Counted from the stretch's first letter, positions 9,375 through 19,461 are shown. The stretch is DNA of 22,223 bases from Perkinsus chesapeaki (GCA_013115145.1 JAAPAO010000583.1:1-22223), one strand, 5' to 3'. The notes: a model not told the origin generated them from the letters alone. Numbers and translations: made by a program.

Positions 9375-11787
9375 ATGTCGACTGCTACCACTCATCACGC
9401 GGCTACCGCCGCTGCAGCATTCTCTGAACTTCTCAATACATCTGTCTCGGGTACAAGACCACCCTCCGATAGTTGCGATTCACGCTTGATCATATCGAAC
9501 AATCAATCGATGGCCTTGCATCATCTACCCTATGCACCTATTCAACTGCGTCTCATTTTAGAACACCTTTCCGCGGATGACAACTTGAGCCCGACGTCAT
9601 CACGCCAGCCACTAACTGGAGACTCGACTCCCCTGGTCATCCCGCCCACCAAAATGAGAGAGACCACCAGTCGTTCAGGCAAGATGCATCATCAGCGTGC
9701 GACTTGGCCTGAAGAGCAGTCTCTGTGTGCAGGCGATACATCATACGAGTACGGCTTGCCGCGCGCCCAAGGATACAGGCGAATGTCTCGTGAGATGCGT
9801 GGCATGTAACTTACTTTTGCATGTGTCCAATCGGCTAGGCACCAACCGTGGAGGAGAGCTCCCTTTGATGCTGCCTCGCAGTGATGGCACAGGTGAACAG
9901 CGCCGCAGCACGTTCTATTCTTGACTATAGCGGGGCTGTAGAGTCTATTGTGTGGACACCTCACGACTCGCTTTCTCACTACCACAATTTGTCCATTTAC
10001 CGTTCGAAGAGAGTAGAGTATCTACAGTACTCTGATAATGACTATCAGATGCAAAAGAGCTAATCAAATATGCTATTAAGCTGTTCAGAGAAGACGCTCT
10101 AAGCAAATCTCAGGTAGCCGGAGAGGGCTTGTCGTTCCCAAACCGCACTTTCCTGTGCATTTTGGGCTGTGTGATTAGGCGATGCTGGTGCAGGATTTTT
10201 GCCGAGACCCAGGCAGAGCGGCAGAGTGTGCCATTGTTAATGGAACTTTAGACGAACAAGATGATGAGGTAACATGCGAGCAGCTGAGTACCTGTTGATC
10301 TAGTTTCTGATTCAAGGACCGCAAGCTTCACATGCAAATGTGGGTTCATAATCTAGAAAAGGCCGAGAGGGCCTCCGCTTCTGGTAATTGGCTGTCATCC
10401 AAGGATCCCCATCAGCCACCTTTGGGGCAACTGAATCACATTAATCTTGCCAACAGCATGACACTGTCGGGGTGAGATGGTCATTAGTTGTCCTGGTATA
10501 CGGCGCGAACTATGGGCTAGACGCGTTCAGGATCCTGTCAGACAACTACTGTATACTGTGTTCACGATGATTATATACATGTTACATCACAAGACAGAGT
10601 GCGGCGGACGGCGTAATTAACATTCACAAAGCGAGAGCTTCTTTTTATAGGGATACTCTGAGTGTCATACTCATCACTATGATCTAGTCGCTCAAAACAG
10701 CGCAATCTATGGGCTGAATTAGCCCACAACGAGTATACCCATCTGTGCTGGGATTTTTGTATCTTCTCGCCTAAACATACTAGCTCTGGTAGGCAAAGTA
10801 CACGAGCACCGTCGCCATACATCCCCAGTCCAGTCGCCAGTAGCCCTGCTAACTCAACGATCCACAACTATATGGCTGCTGGAGCGCTGCAGCAGCAGAC
10901 CCTCAATTGGCAGCAACACTCTGCGTGAGACAAGCTGAAACCTTACCCTGGCGTGTGCGATGAAGCGAAGGGCATGTCCTGGAGGCTTGCTTCTCTACAG
11001 GAACGTTCCAGGCGTTGCTAGTCTAGGAGGGATATACGCACATCACCATCATCAGATTTATCAGGTGAGCTCTGATTGATGCTCACCTTCACGGCGGCCA
11101 GGCCATCGTATAGCGCTCAGGTTGGCAGCTGTGCTTCTCCGGGGCCTAGCAGCCCCCAGTTCAGCCCCTATGGTGCCGTTGGACAGCATATGGAGGGTGG
11201 GTGTCAAGCATCCATAGCTCTGAATTGTCATCATGAGTGTCCTATGTGAATTCGCAAACTTCCGGACGGCTGGCTATATGGCGATTGCTCTGCTAACATC
11301 GTTTTAGGGAGCATTGGCGTGAGTCTTGCTTCACCGAATGCGGCATCACCATCACTGTATGGGAAGCAACAGCAGGTGCTAATAGCCCCGTGCTATCATC
11401 CCGGCTATGGTGGACCATCAAGGTGTTGGTAGGGTGCCCCGGAGTTAAGAAGGCCTCAGCCGAGTAGGCTGCAACAGCAACAGCAGAGACTCGATCCAGA
11501 GGATGTGTAAGTAACCATTATATCCATACCACATCATAATGCTTAGACCGCTGGAGCTGATGCCTACTGGGACGCCCCCTCTACCGATTAGTCGATCCCC
11601 GAGCCCGACACTCCCGTCTCCAGCAGCAGAGGACGCATCACATCGGACATCCCATACTGGCGGTCGGTGCGCAGTAGAGATGGGGTTCCTAGCCTCATCG
11701 CCGCCCTTTGCCTCGTCGTCACCTCCTAGCCTGCCCTCTGCTCCTGCAGTACCGTCTCCGATTCACCGCGGATTACTAGACAGGTAG
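9375..11787 (+). CDS. Unrecognised Pro/Ser/Gln-rich protein, 12 exons, paralog A (443 aa)
   Basis: Exons: 9375-9450, 9562-9789, 9839-9892, 10049-10113, 10179-10268, 10317-10471, 10784-10924, 11001-11064, 11121-11196, 11308-11375, 11433-11506, 11547-11787. They sum to 1332 nt, an exact multiple of three, with GT-AG borders throughout. The model rests on exon-by-exon alignment with paralog B. Shared blocks in order: FSELLNTSVSG near the N terminus; EHLSADD; an R-rich step (RTNRGGEL); AIKLF with SK-Q; LVQDFC; DRKLHMQMWV with NLEKA; RAPSPYIPSPV and SSPANS; AAGALQQQ; SLASPN; APELRRPQPSRL; and a C-terminal PLELMPTGTPPLP with SRSPSPTLPSP. No signal peptide or membrane segment is visible; SP and TP dipeptides are frequent. 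I recognise no domain. A nuclear or regulatory role would be guesswork. The first intron (111 nt) has no stop and is a multiple of three, so it could be retained. Confidence 0.75.
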
Positions 11788-11953
11788 ATTCTGCAGAGCA
11801 TGGTCCCTAAAGCTCCCTGAATTCAGAGATGACCACGCAGGAAGCAGCTGAAAGAGAACTCACTATGATCATTCCAAGCAGTCTTCGTGACGTGTTGGGT
11901 TGCCTCGAGAAGCTTCACAGAAACACTTCCGCTCGTGAAGCACCTTTCCGTCC

Positions 11954-13850
11954 ATGTCCAGCCATCATGATTCTCGTTCGTTCGCCGAGTTGTTGAACAC
12001 TTCAGTGTCCGGTAAGATGACCCGGTACATCCAACAACAGTTTTCGTTCATCGTTCAGAGCACCTATCGGCCGATGACAGTTTCAGCCCCGCCTCCTCCA
12101 GACGTTCAGATCGTTTAGCGGCAGGGCAGACTCCGGAATCAACGCGACCAACAGAAGGCTTAAGGGAGTGCCCACCGACCGAGGACATCAGTCGTCTTAG
12201 CGCTGGTGCGAGCTTTAATATTACGATTAGCCTAAAGCACGACATGTTAGTTCTCAGCCATCACAGTATGCAGACAGGTCGGCCTCAAGTCGGCAGGAGG
12301 ATGTCGAGTAAGCCCAAACTTCCTGATAGGCCATAACACGGTCTACTTAGGGGCTACCCGCGGCGGTGACTTGTCGAGCCTAACGCAGGCAACTGACGAC
12401 CTAGTTGACGACTGTATTCCAAGGAATAGTAGCCAAATGGTCATCTGGGCGATACGACGGTGCTGTGAACTTCAGATAATATTAAAGGGCATTCAGCGCC
12501 TTTGCAACTGATAATGTACGCCATCAAGCTGTTCAGGAGAGGAGTAATCTCCAAGGATCAGGTGAAGAATAGCAATACCTCCAATTGAAGGACTGCTTAT
12601 ATGCAGGCTACCTTGGTACAAGACTTCTGCCTAGATTCGACATCGAATCGAGAGCAGTGCGATACTATGCGAGCCACGCTGGAGATATCTAGTGATGAGG
12701 AGGTAAGCGGGGGAATCAGCTAATGCAGCTTACTGTGTGTTCAGGACCGCCAACTTGCTATGGAAATGTGGGTCACCAATTTGGAGAAGGCAGACGCGAG
12801 GCGAGCGATGATTAACAAGGAGTACAGTGAGCGTAGACAACTGCCGGAGCTGAGCCCGGCTCACCTGGGCAGCGTTATCAGCTCTTCAGGGTAAACGCCC
12901 TGCTGGGGCGCGCCGTAGGGCAAGCGGTGTGTCAGGCAAAGCACTCGAGCTCCATCGCCCTACTGCCCAAGTCCGGCAGCTAGCAGCCCCGCAAACTCAG
13001 CTATTTATAATCATATGGCCGCAGGAGCATTACAGCAACAGGCACTCCACTGGCAACAGCAGCAACAACAACAACATAACGGGTGGCGAGCTTTTAGTGC
13101 GTGATGTGCCTTACGATTGTCTCTTCAGAAGCTTCCATCCTGGGCAGCAGTTTGGCCCTTATTTTCCCAGCGGCAGCATGCAAACCTCGTACCAGGTGAA
13201 TTGAGGGGCACCGCTGGGCTTCACCTGGAGTGAACCACTTCTGTTTTTGTGTAGCCCATGCAGTGCGCTTCTCCGGCGCCGGCCAGTCCGCAATCCTTCT
13301 TTGCCGGTTCACATGGTGGTGTGCTACAACAAATGGAGGGTGGGTAATCGAGTACACTAATAGTGGCAATTTCACGCAGGTGCGAGTGTTGTGAACATGT
13401 CACTGGCGTCTCCCAATGCAGGATCTCAGACGACCATGGCCGACATGTCCGGTATAGCTGGCTGTCAGTTGCAGCAGGTGGGTTCCGCAAACTTGCGCGG
13501 TTACCAAAAGCTTAGGCGCCAGAACTGCGCCGTCCGCAACCTAGCAGGCTCAATCCGAGGGCGCAGTCAGAGTCTGGCGGCCAGAATGAGGATGTGTAGG
13601 CGCATTCATAGCGTTGAGCAGTCTCGCTATTAGTCCGCTTGAGCTGATGCCCATGGGCACTCCGCCGTTGCCGCATAGCCGATCGCCCAGCCCGACCCTT
13701 CCTACACCGCCGGGCCAGTCTTCTATAGTGTTCAGTTCACACGGGCCCGGTGGACCACACGGACTGATAGGCACCCAACTGAGGCCACTAGGAACGCCTC
13801 CACCAGGGATGATGATTCACATGCAGTCACCCTCAAACACCGTGATGTAG
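11954..13850 (+). CDS. Unrecognised Pro/Ser/Gln-rich protein, 12 exons, paralog B (456 aa)
   Basis: Exons: 11954-12011, 12059-12307, 12351-12413, 12497-12561, 12607-12702, 12745-12890, 12936-13082, 13129-13195, 13255-13339, 13380-13477, 13516-13595, 13634-13850. They sum to 1371 nt, a multiple of three, ending at TAG 13848-13850. Intron phases (1,1,1,0,0,2,2,0,1,0,2) equal those of paralog A, and most introns are 38-50 nt. Key matching segments: SFAELLNTSVSG, EHLSADD, AIKLFRRGVISKDQ, LVQDFC, MWVTNLEKAD, STRAPSPYCPSP, AAGALQQQ plus a Q run, SLASPNAG, APELRRPQPSRL and PLELMPMGTPPLP. After that block the C-terminal ends of the two paralogs differ. The gene begins 166 bp after paralog A's stop, consistent with tandem duplication. 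Function unknown. Confidence 0.75.
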
Positions 13851-14272
13851 GTTGAATCGTATGCTTCCGAAGTCTGAATGGGTATGCAGGCGCTCAAGCG
13901 GTGGGCCGATGACAGCTCGTTAATTGCAGTAATTCGACATTAACAGATCACGCCATGTCCCCGTATATTATAGACACCACAAGTCTTGCGTTCGGAGAGA
14001 TCAGCGAATTACGGGATCAATTCTGTGCGGGCTACGTTAGAGGAGCTGCAGAAGCCTCGGGATCTCAAGTCTTTGTGTCTTTGTTGAATATTTGGCGTGC
14101 GCGCCCGAGGAATCTTTCGCGTATCTTCCGTTTCATCGCGTATCTTTCTGGTGACGCATCATTCTAACATTTGCATATTCAGTCTTCATTATTTGTTGTT
14201 TCCAGTCTGTCTATTCTGTCAAGCCCACATGTTTCCGACTGCTGTTGCCTTCGTAACGATCCTTCCACTGCT
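13851..14272. other. No supported gene
   Basis: A 70-codon open frame at 13955-14167 has no recognisable feature. An 11-bp direct repeat (tcgcgtatctt) occurs at 14117-14127 and 14136-14146. The start of the next gene is placed at 14273 because that ATG opens a signal peptide. Confidence 0.45.
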
Positions 14273-14746
14273 ATGCATCAGCCTTCGCTCTACGCAAGAC
14301 TGTTCGTATGGTGTATCCTTTTGCCGACAGGTGAACCGTCGATCATACAGCGCATCCCGATCTTATATTTTCAGATGTACGAGACATACAAGGATCCCTT
14401 AGACATCGCCGGTGCCGAAGCTCTAGCGTCCAAGGGAACTTACTGCAAGCCCTGGCAATACGTCGGTAACGAGCTCGGAAGTGTCTGCTATGGACTGGCT
14501 TGGACTGATGGGCTAGAATCTTCTATTTGCTACCACAGTAACCCCGACGATTTCGGTTCGCTTCCGAGTGTGTGACTGATGCTAGGCGGAACTACACAAG
14601 CTTGCCGTGGACTCCCTGTCAGCTGTACGTGCACTCCGCCGACGACTGAAGAAGCCACCCCAGTGCCTACAACAGCAACTAGTACCACTCCCACTGCTCC
14701 TGTTACTACTGTCCCCCCGAGCACGACAATACCATTGAGGATATAA
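14273..14746 (+). CDS. Secreted Cys-containing protein with a Thr/Pro-rich tail; in-frame TGA or an 18-nt intron
   Basis: ATG 14273 begins MHQPSLYARLFVWCILLPTG, a plausible signal peptide. The mature part is aromatic and Cys-containing (YCKPWQYVGN, VCYGLAWTDG, SSICYH). It is followed by a second Cys cluster (ACRGLPVSCTC) and a Thr/Pro/Ala tail of about 40 residues typical of O-glycosylated stalks, ending at TAA 14744-14746. The two parts share one frame but are separated by a TGA at 14573-14575. That stop lies inside 14568-14585, which begins GT, ends AG and is 18 nt, so removing it keeps the frame. Either this is an extremely short intron or the gene is cut by a nonsense change. I do not recognise the family. 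Confidence 0.5.
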
Positions 14747-14936
14747 TGAATCATTATTGATGATACTGCTCTTTTAGAACGTATATCTCGTGTGAACACT
14801 TTCACGGTCATTCAAGTATATATCTCGTCATAAAACTCTCCTATTGGAGATTTCGTCAGCGAGTAGTTCGCTGGATACGCATCATAGGAGGTCCTTGCGT
14901 TTTGAGTTCCGGGTGTACTTGGCCACCTGACATGTG

Positions 14937-14958
14937 GGCCACAATGTGGCCGCCACAT
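14937..14958. repeat. Double-palindrome block (DP22), perfect
   Basis: Centres 14944 and 14951, X = gccaca. All 14 pairs hold. Confidence 0.9.
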
Positions 14959-15134
14959 GGTTTGGGTTTTTGTGTTCAACACCATCGGTAAGGCGTAGCC
15001 GTTTTCGGTGCAAGTGATGAGCTCTCGGCTCGCCTTCTCATAACCAGTTCTGAGAAGTACTGTCGTATCCAACTACTTTCGACATTATGCTCGTACCAAA
15101 GTGGTGTAGCCGTCACTGAACTAACTTGATTACA

Positions 15135-15156
15135 TTTGCCACTGGCAAATTGCCAG
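15135..15156. repeat. Double-palindrome block (DP22), perfect
   Basis: Centres 15142 and 15149, X = ttgcca. All 14 pairs hold. An ATG follows immediately at 15157. Confidence 0.9.
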
Positions 15157-15249
15157 ATGCCCGGCTCATCAGAATGTCAACGAACCACACCGCGTAAGGA
15201 TAACCACTGATAAGGACAAACTCAAAAGCAACCCCCATTCTTGGAAAGG

Positions 15250-15716
15250 TAAGCGATAAGCCATAATGATGTGTTTATGCCAGTGCTTTGCTCTCTTACA
15301 GAGTTAACGAACTCTGAAGGCTACTACGCTGCTCCGCCTCAGGACGGGAGCCATGAGAATATCCAGCGAAACCCCGACACCAACTTGGGGTGCACAACAC
15401 CCAAGCTACCAGTCAAATATGTGGTTGACTCTCGAAGAATAAAAGACCTAGCTGAGAAATAAAAAATAACTCTGACGATCTCTTGCTTTTTAAGTTATTC
15501 AGGTCTTCGGCCGCCGAGGAAAGTCAAAGTGACATGATATGTGTCCTTCGCTATCCATCTGTTGTTCGATCCCGACATCGCATTGGTGTGCTTCGGGAGC
15601 GTCGCCTTGTTTCCACCGGAAGTGTCAATGCCAATATAAACGAAACGGGCCATCTGAATGTGTCATTAATTTCACCTTTCAGGGTGATGTCAAAAGCCCT
15701 CGCCTTCACTTTGTAA
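15250..15716 (+). CDS. Possible spliced gene, unrecognised; ends unresolved
   Basis: A strong donor at 15249 (gtaagc) and acceptor ending at 15301 (gctctcttacag) suggest a 53-nt intron. An open segment follows (SEGYYAAPPQDG, PKLPVKYVVDSRRIKDL). A second acceptor (agttattcag, ending 15502) precedes another open segment (SDMICVLRYP, RRLVSTGSVNAN, HLNVSLISPF) that runs to TAA 15714-15716. If instead it splices at ttcag (15677-15681) the frame would end at 15730 inside a DP22 block. I could not find a donor joining the two segments in phase, and no family is recognised, so this remains tentative. Confidence 0.3.
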
Positions 15717-15731
15717 TTTACAAATTGTAAA
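15710..15731. repeat. Double-palindrome block (DP22), perfect, at convergent gene ends
   Basis: Centres 15717 and 15724, X = ttgtaa. All 14 pairs hold. The minus-strand gene's TAA (15720-15718) lies inside it, and the plus-strand gene's possible stops (15716 or 15730) also lie within the block. Confidence 0.9.
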
Positions 15732-16520
15732 CAACGATATCAACATATCTGTCAAACTCCACAAAGCGGCTCTCCTTGCAGTCAACTATTGTAACTAATC
15801 TCTCTATTCCTGCAATATCCTCCTCGCTCAGCTGGTAGTCCCAGCGGTTAGAGTCGACCAGACCGGGCACGATAGACACCACTTTTCCTGCCGACTTCAT
15901 GCCATCCTCGTTCAGTCGGCTTCCACCGTTTAAGATAAGTAATGACAATACTGATGTGATGAGATTAATCTCTTCGACAGGTTTATACTCTTCAAACAAT
16001 CCTTCCAAAATTTTAGGAACAACGATGCTCTCTCGTGATTATGCATGCCTTTACCGAGAGTCGGTTCGACTCAGTCGGATGGTTTTCTCTCTCCATTACA
16101 CGTTTTAGACATGCCGCCATAGTGTTCGGGTTCCAAGGGTAGGGCCAACCGCTCATAACCTCATCATTGCCCTTGAGAAATAATGCCATAACTTCAACTT
16201 GAACTCCAGGCTGCATAAACGGTCTCGCAATTTTCCTCAGGCTTCCCTCACTAATATGATTTTTGCCTATAATCACCTGGTGATTATCACCACATGAATG
16301 GATTGGCGAGGAGAGCGTCGGACCACATCCCGGACGAAACTCTCGGAAGCTTCCATCACCAGCAAAGTCATCGCTAGTCAGGTAAATGACGCTTGTTACA
16401 CTCGGCGTCAGACAAGGTTCAAAGTACTTCACCATAACAGGTGCTTGGCGGTATTTTCGGCGACTAACTTCCAGGTTCTCGAAGATGCTACAGTAGTCAA
16501 CAAACACGTCTTGCCACTTC
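15718..16520 (-). CDS. Unrecognised protein, two exons joined by a 25-nt gap
   Basis: Read on the minus strand. Exon 16520-16055 follows an acceptor-like cccattag and encodes KWQDVFVDYCSIF, KYFEPCLTP and SGWPYPWNPNTM. Removing 16054-16030 (25 nt, GT...AG on the min strand) joins LS to SIVVPKILEGLF in phase, and exon 16029-15718 continues (EEYKPVEEINL, SIVPGLVDSNRWDYQLSE) to TAA. That gives about 259 codons without a confirmed start; an upstream exon may lie beyond the DP22 block at 16528-16549. Another DP22 (16271-16292) sits inside the coding frame and encodes the DNHQVII segment. No domain is recognised. If the 25-nt gap is not an intron, the gene is broken by a frameshift and early stop. 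Confidence 0.45.
16269..16292. repeat. Double-palindrome block (DP22), perfect, inside a coding frame
   Basis: Centres 16278 and 16285, X = atcacc. The first palindrome extends to 9-bp arms. All 14 core pairs hold. Confidence 0.9.
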
Positions 16521-16527
16521 CTAATGG

Positions 16528-16549
16528 GCCTATTGGATAGGCCCTATTG
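16528..16549. repeat. Double-palindrome block (DP22), degenerate (11 of 14 pairs)
   Basis: Centres 16535 and 16542, X = cctatt. An A-to-G change at 16536 explains two failed pairs; the outer base at 16549 fails too. Confidence 0.65.
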
Positions 16550-17321
16550 GAGCTGAAACCAGGACTTTCTGTGAGCCCGACTGTCTAGTGGGAGTTCTGT
16601 GCTTCCAATCGCCGACTCGAGTGCAGGCATCGGTCTCCTCGAGCTGTGGTGCTCGCTTGCCATTCGCCTGAGAACGAGTGTGTATGAGTGTGGCGTAACA
16701 AAGGCTAATCGTTGAGTAGTGAATAAGGACAAGTCAAAGCCAAGTGAACTACCATCCATCTCCCAGAGTAGGCCCCTCTACTGGGAGCTCTCAAGTTGTC
16801 CGAATATGTGTACTGGGGCATCTGCGAAAGTGTGGCCAATGAACAACAGCTTGTGGCATATGCGTCACCGTCACCTTATCATTTCACCTACTTAGTCTAT
16901 TACGTTACGAGCCACACTGTAGACGGCATTTCAGCGACTTGCTAAATTAATTCACCGGTTATTGCCATATGTCAATTTTCGTAGCTGTTAAATTACCGCG
17001 GTGTTTCGCTCTGTGCAATCAATGTGCTTTTCCTAGCCTCATTGGACACCAATAGGTTCCGAATCCGCCGTATTCACATGTGTTTCCCGGAGTTCGTTTC
17101 ATTCGCTTTCATAATACAGCTCTATTATATGTATAGTATGATCCTATTTCTCATCTTCATGGGGGTCTTCTACCTTTCATTATTTCCGTCACTGGGAGGT
17201 TGTCTGTTCGCGTTGAACCCGAGCTACGTTTATCAACCTCAACTTGTAAACTCAACACGACTTTCATGGATTGGAACAGCATATCAGAAACTACTACTAT
17301 CATTATCTCGATTAAAAAGTT

Positions 17322-17356
17322 ATCAACCCATCTGATGGGTTGATGGGTCCCATCAA
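17322..17356. repeat. Second-layout palindrome group (X-n-X'-spacer-X'-n-X)
   Basis: A perfect 23-bp palindrome (17322-17344, centre 17333, arm ending aacccatc) overlaps a 17-bp palindrome (17340-17356, centre 17348, arm ttgatggg). The arm gatggg is directly repeated 8 bp apart. Confidence 0.85.
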
Positions 17357-17487
17357 TTGAAACCGCTGCGGTACCTAATAAAAGAGTCTTCAGAAACCAC
17401 TGGGTCGAAACAAGGATATCGGTACACATGTTAACCAGCCGTATCAAATTTCATCGGCTTCTTATGGAAGTCCTGCTTGCAAGATGA

Positions 17488-17511
17488 CCGCCTGTCAGGC
17501 GGCGCCTGACA
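17488..17511. repeat. Double-palindrome block (DP22), perfect
   Basis: Centres 17495 and 17502, X = cgcctg. The second palindrome extends to 9-bp arms. Confidence 0.9.
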
Positions 17512-17863
17512 ATAATTAAGTGGAGATGATACTTGTACTGCTGCAGTTATCACCGTAGTCCATCTGGATCCCAGAATCTATGGCGCGAACTGCGGGTAGA
17601 GCAGTTACGAGTCTCGTATAGTTGAGTTTTACCAAAATACTCTGCTTTGTATTAAATTTTATAAAATCATTTCTCTACACCCTTACAGAAAAGTATTTCA
17701 CATCAGCATGCAAATAACCAGAATAGTGAACAAGGACAGAGAGAACAACTATACGATGAGAAAACGGAAACGAACACCCACAAGAAATCGAAATCCACTA
17801 ACGTATCGAATGTGGCATGTCTATGGAGCCTAGGACAGTCAGAAATCGATAATGTCGATATAA

Positions 17864-18786
17864 TTATTGGGCATCATCGCCCATATCACCATCAGCACTC
17901 AAGTTGGGAAAGTTATTTATGCGACCCGAACTCTCGAGTAGTTGAGTCATATCGCCGGCCAAGTATCTATCAGTTATCAGACACCATTGCAGCTCCTTGG
18001 GAGATCTGCGGCTTGACGGAATGCTTGTAGAACGGAGTCTAACACGAACAGCTTCATGATGAACTTTCAGTTTGTGCAAGAAAAACCTTATGTTGGGCCT
18101 CCTTCGGCCAATCAACCTCTTTGAAATAGAATGTAGGCACTTTGCTGCATGGTTAGTTCTGTGCCGCCGCAGCCCAGAAGATAGGTGGCCAAGTAGATGT
18201 TGGTTGCATGAAATGCCTATCGAGATATTCGACAAGACTCTTGTCACATGAGCAGGAGCCCGTTGATCTAGAGGTTGGCCAAGCTTCAGGTCATTCCAAA
18301 CTCGGGTGACCTCCGGAGAGTGCAAACACGGCAGACCAAAAATTGCATGTAGCCATCGATTCAGGGGACTGTGTACTTCGCCTTCAGAAACACGTTCACG
18401 ATACGCCGCGGCTAGACCTTCAGCGCGAAGCTTATTAAACCAGGCTTTGCTGGCATGGAAGAGGCATTCACGAAGATTTTGAGGTTGCACCAGGAATACG
18501 CTGGTAATGGCGTTGCGCAAAGCATTCTCAAAGTCTGTCATAACCGCGCCCACATCACAACTGCCACTCACCTGTTCTACAACACGTCTAAGTTCAAGCA
18601 GAGCCAAGCGGTATGTTCTTTCTTGTCTAACAGGCAGTAAGCTATACTGTAGGCCAACTGAATGAACTGAGGATAGCGCCTGGTACAGTGAGCGTCTGCG
18701 AGAAACCTGGAGGTGTCACAAAAATGGTACAGTCGCATATAGATAATATTGGCTATATACTTCCAGGTTAAGATAGCAGGGCGCAT
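17864..18786 (-). pseudogene. MULE-type (Mutator-like) DDE transposase fragment, frameshifted
   Basis: Read on the minus strand. 18786-18577 encodes FLADAHCTRRYPQF, then SIAYCLLDKKEHTA, matching the region around the first catalytic Asp of MULE transposases. In another frame, 18607-17864 encodes VMTDFENALRNAI, CLFHASKAWFNKL and GLPCLHSPEVTRVWNDL, matching the second Asp (MTDFE) and the conserved CxFH block. The two frames overlap near 18605-18615, where one nucleotide is missing. The Asp and His motif residues are present, but the N-terminal zinc finger region, a start codon and terminal inverted repeats are not evident. It is a dead relic of a cut-and-paste transposon, not a host gene. Family confidence is high; the exact lineage is not determined. 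Confidence 0.8.
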
Positions 18787-19339
18787 GGCAAGAGCCTCTT
18801 GCTATCTAGCGAATTCCAAACATTCCTAACTCTTGGGTAAAGTAGGTTCAAACTCCTCCTGCACGGGCGGGTTGGGATGGGAAAGCGGTTATCAACTCAA
18901 ACGGTTATGAAACGAGCCAAATCCTTTCCTTCCAGGCTTTGATTGAACAACTCAAACCAAGTTAGCCACGTAGAAACGGCGCACGCCCGAAACACGAAGC
19001 CTTTTCACACTCCATTCCTGAAAGGGAACTCCTCAGTCCGCAGTAATGTGACACGGAGCCCGTCAATGATCGCACCTACAAAGCGTCACCAATTTAATAC
19101 TTCTGAGTCAGAAGCAACGTCAGAATCTGGCGTCTAGCCTTCTGTCTCTTCCTGTACGCCTCGGTGCGGCTCACGTCGATTTTACCAGAGTTGAAACTCG
19201 GGAGAGAGTATACTCCAAGAGCCGATTGGTGATCAATGCCATGGAGAGCCCGGAAGAGCCATCTCGGCCACCAGCTAAGTTGAGGCTGAAGAAGACCCAT
19301 CTCGAAAAGATGAGTAATTGAGTACTGAACTTTCCCACG

Positions 19340-19370
19340 CCACATCAGATGTGGGAGATGTGGCACATCT
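19340..19370. repeat. Second-layout palindrome group (X-n-X'-spacer-X'-n-X)
   Basis: Two perfect 15-bp palindromes, 19340-19354 (arm ccacatc) and 19356-19370 (arm agatgtg), share the same arm. gatgtgg is directly repeated 9 bp apart. Confidence 0.85.
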
Positions 19371-19387
19371 GGGTCTGATATATCCGG

Positions 19388-19402
19388 ATCTGAATTTCAG
19401 AT
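19388..19402. repeat. Single 15-bp palindrome
   Basis: Perfect 7+1+7, centre 19395, arm atctgaa. No intact partner 7 bp away. Confidence 0.8.
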
Positions 19403-19429
19403 TGATTCAATTTTGAAGCTGCCTCAGGG

Positions 19430-19451
19430 GATCCACTGCAGATCATCTGCA
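19430..19451. repeat. Double-palindrome block (DP22), 12 of 14 pairs
   Basis: Centres 19437 and 19444. The right palindrome is perfect (arm tgcagat). The left has two mismatches, both transitions relative to the expected arm. Confidence 0.7.
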
Positions 19452-19461
19452 ATTGATACAC

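Larger units (their letters stand above)
14747..15249. other. Intergenic with two perfect DP22 blocks
   Basis: No convincing coding sequence. The DP22 blocks are at 14937-14958 and 15135-15156. A minus-strand open frame (14812-15072) has no recognisable feature. The sequence tatatctcgt is repeated near 14783 and 14820. Confidence 0.5.
16550..17863. other. Intergenic, no supported gene
   Basis: A hydrophobic open frame (17024-17335) and a minus-strand frame (17157-17447) overlap here; neither has a paralog, a splice context or a recognised motif. Structured DNA includes the palindrome group 17322-17356, the DP22 at 17488-17511, and an imperfect inverted pair around 16744-16772 (arm ctcccag). 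Confidence 0.5.

Noticed and set aside
12929-13204. 91-codon frame within paralog B
   Set aside because: It is a shadow: the paralog-supported exon 12936-13082 uses another frame (SSPANS, AAGALQQQ).
17024-17335. Hydrophobic 103-codon frame that could be a membrane protein
   Set aside because: No paralog, motif or splice context; composition follows local AT richness, and it ends in a palindrome group.
17157-17447. Minus-strand frame containing SIDGTHQ, resembling the first Asp region of MULE transposases
   Set aside because: It lies downstream of the recognised C-terminal part of the transposase relic, in the wrong order, and the flanking residues do not match.
18843-18856. Another B-box-like sequence (ggttcaaactcc)
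   Set aside because: The loop is one base too long and there is no matching stem or A box upstream.
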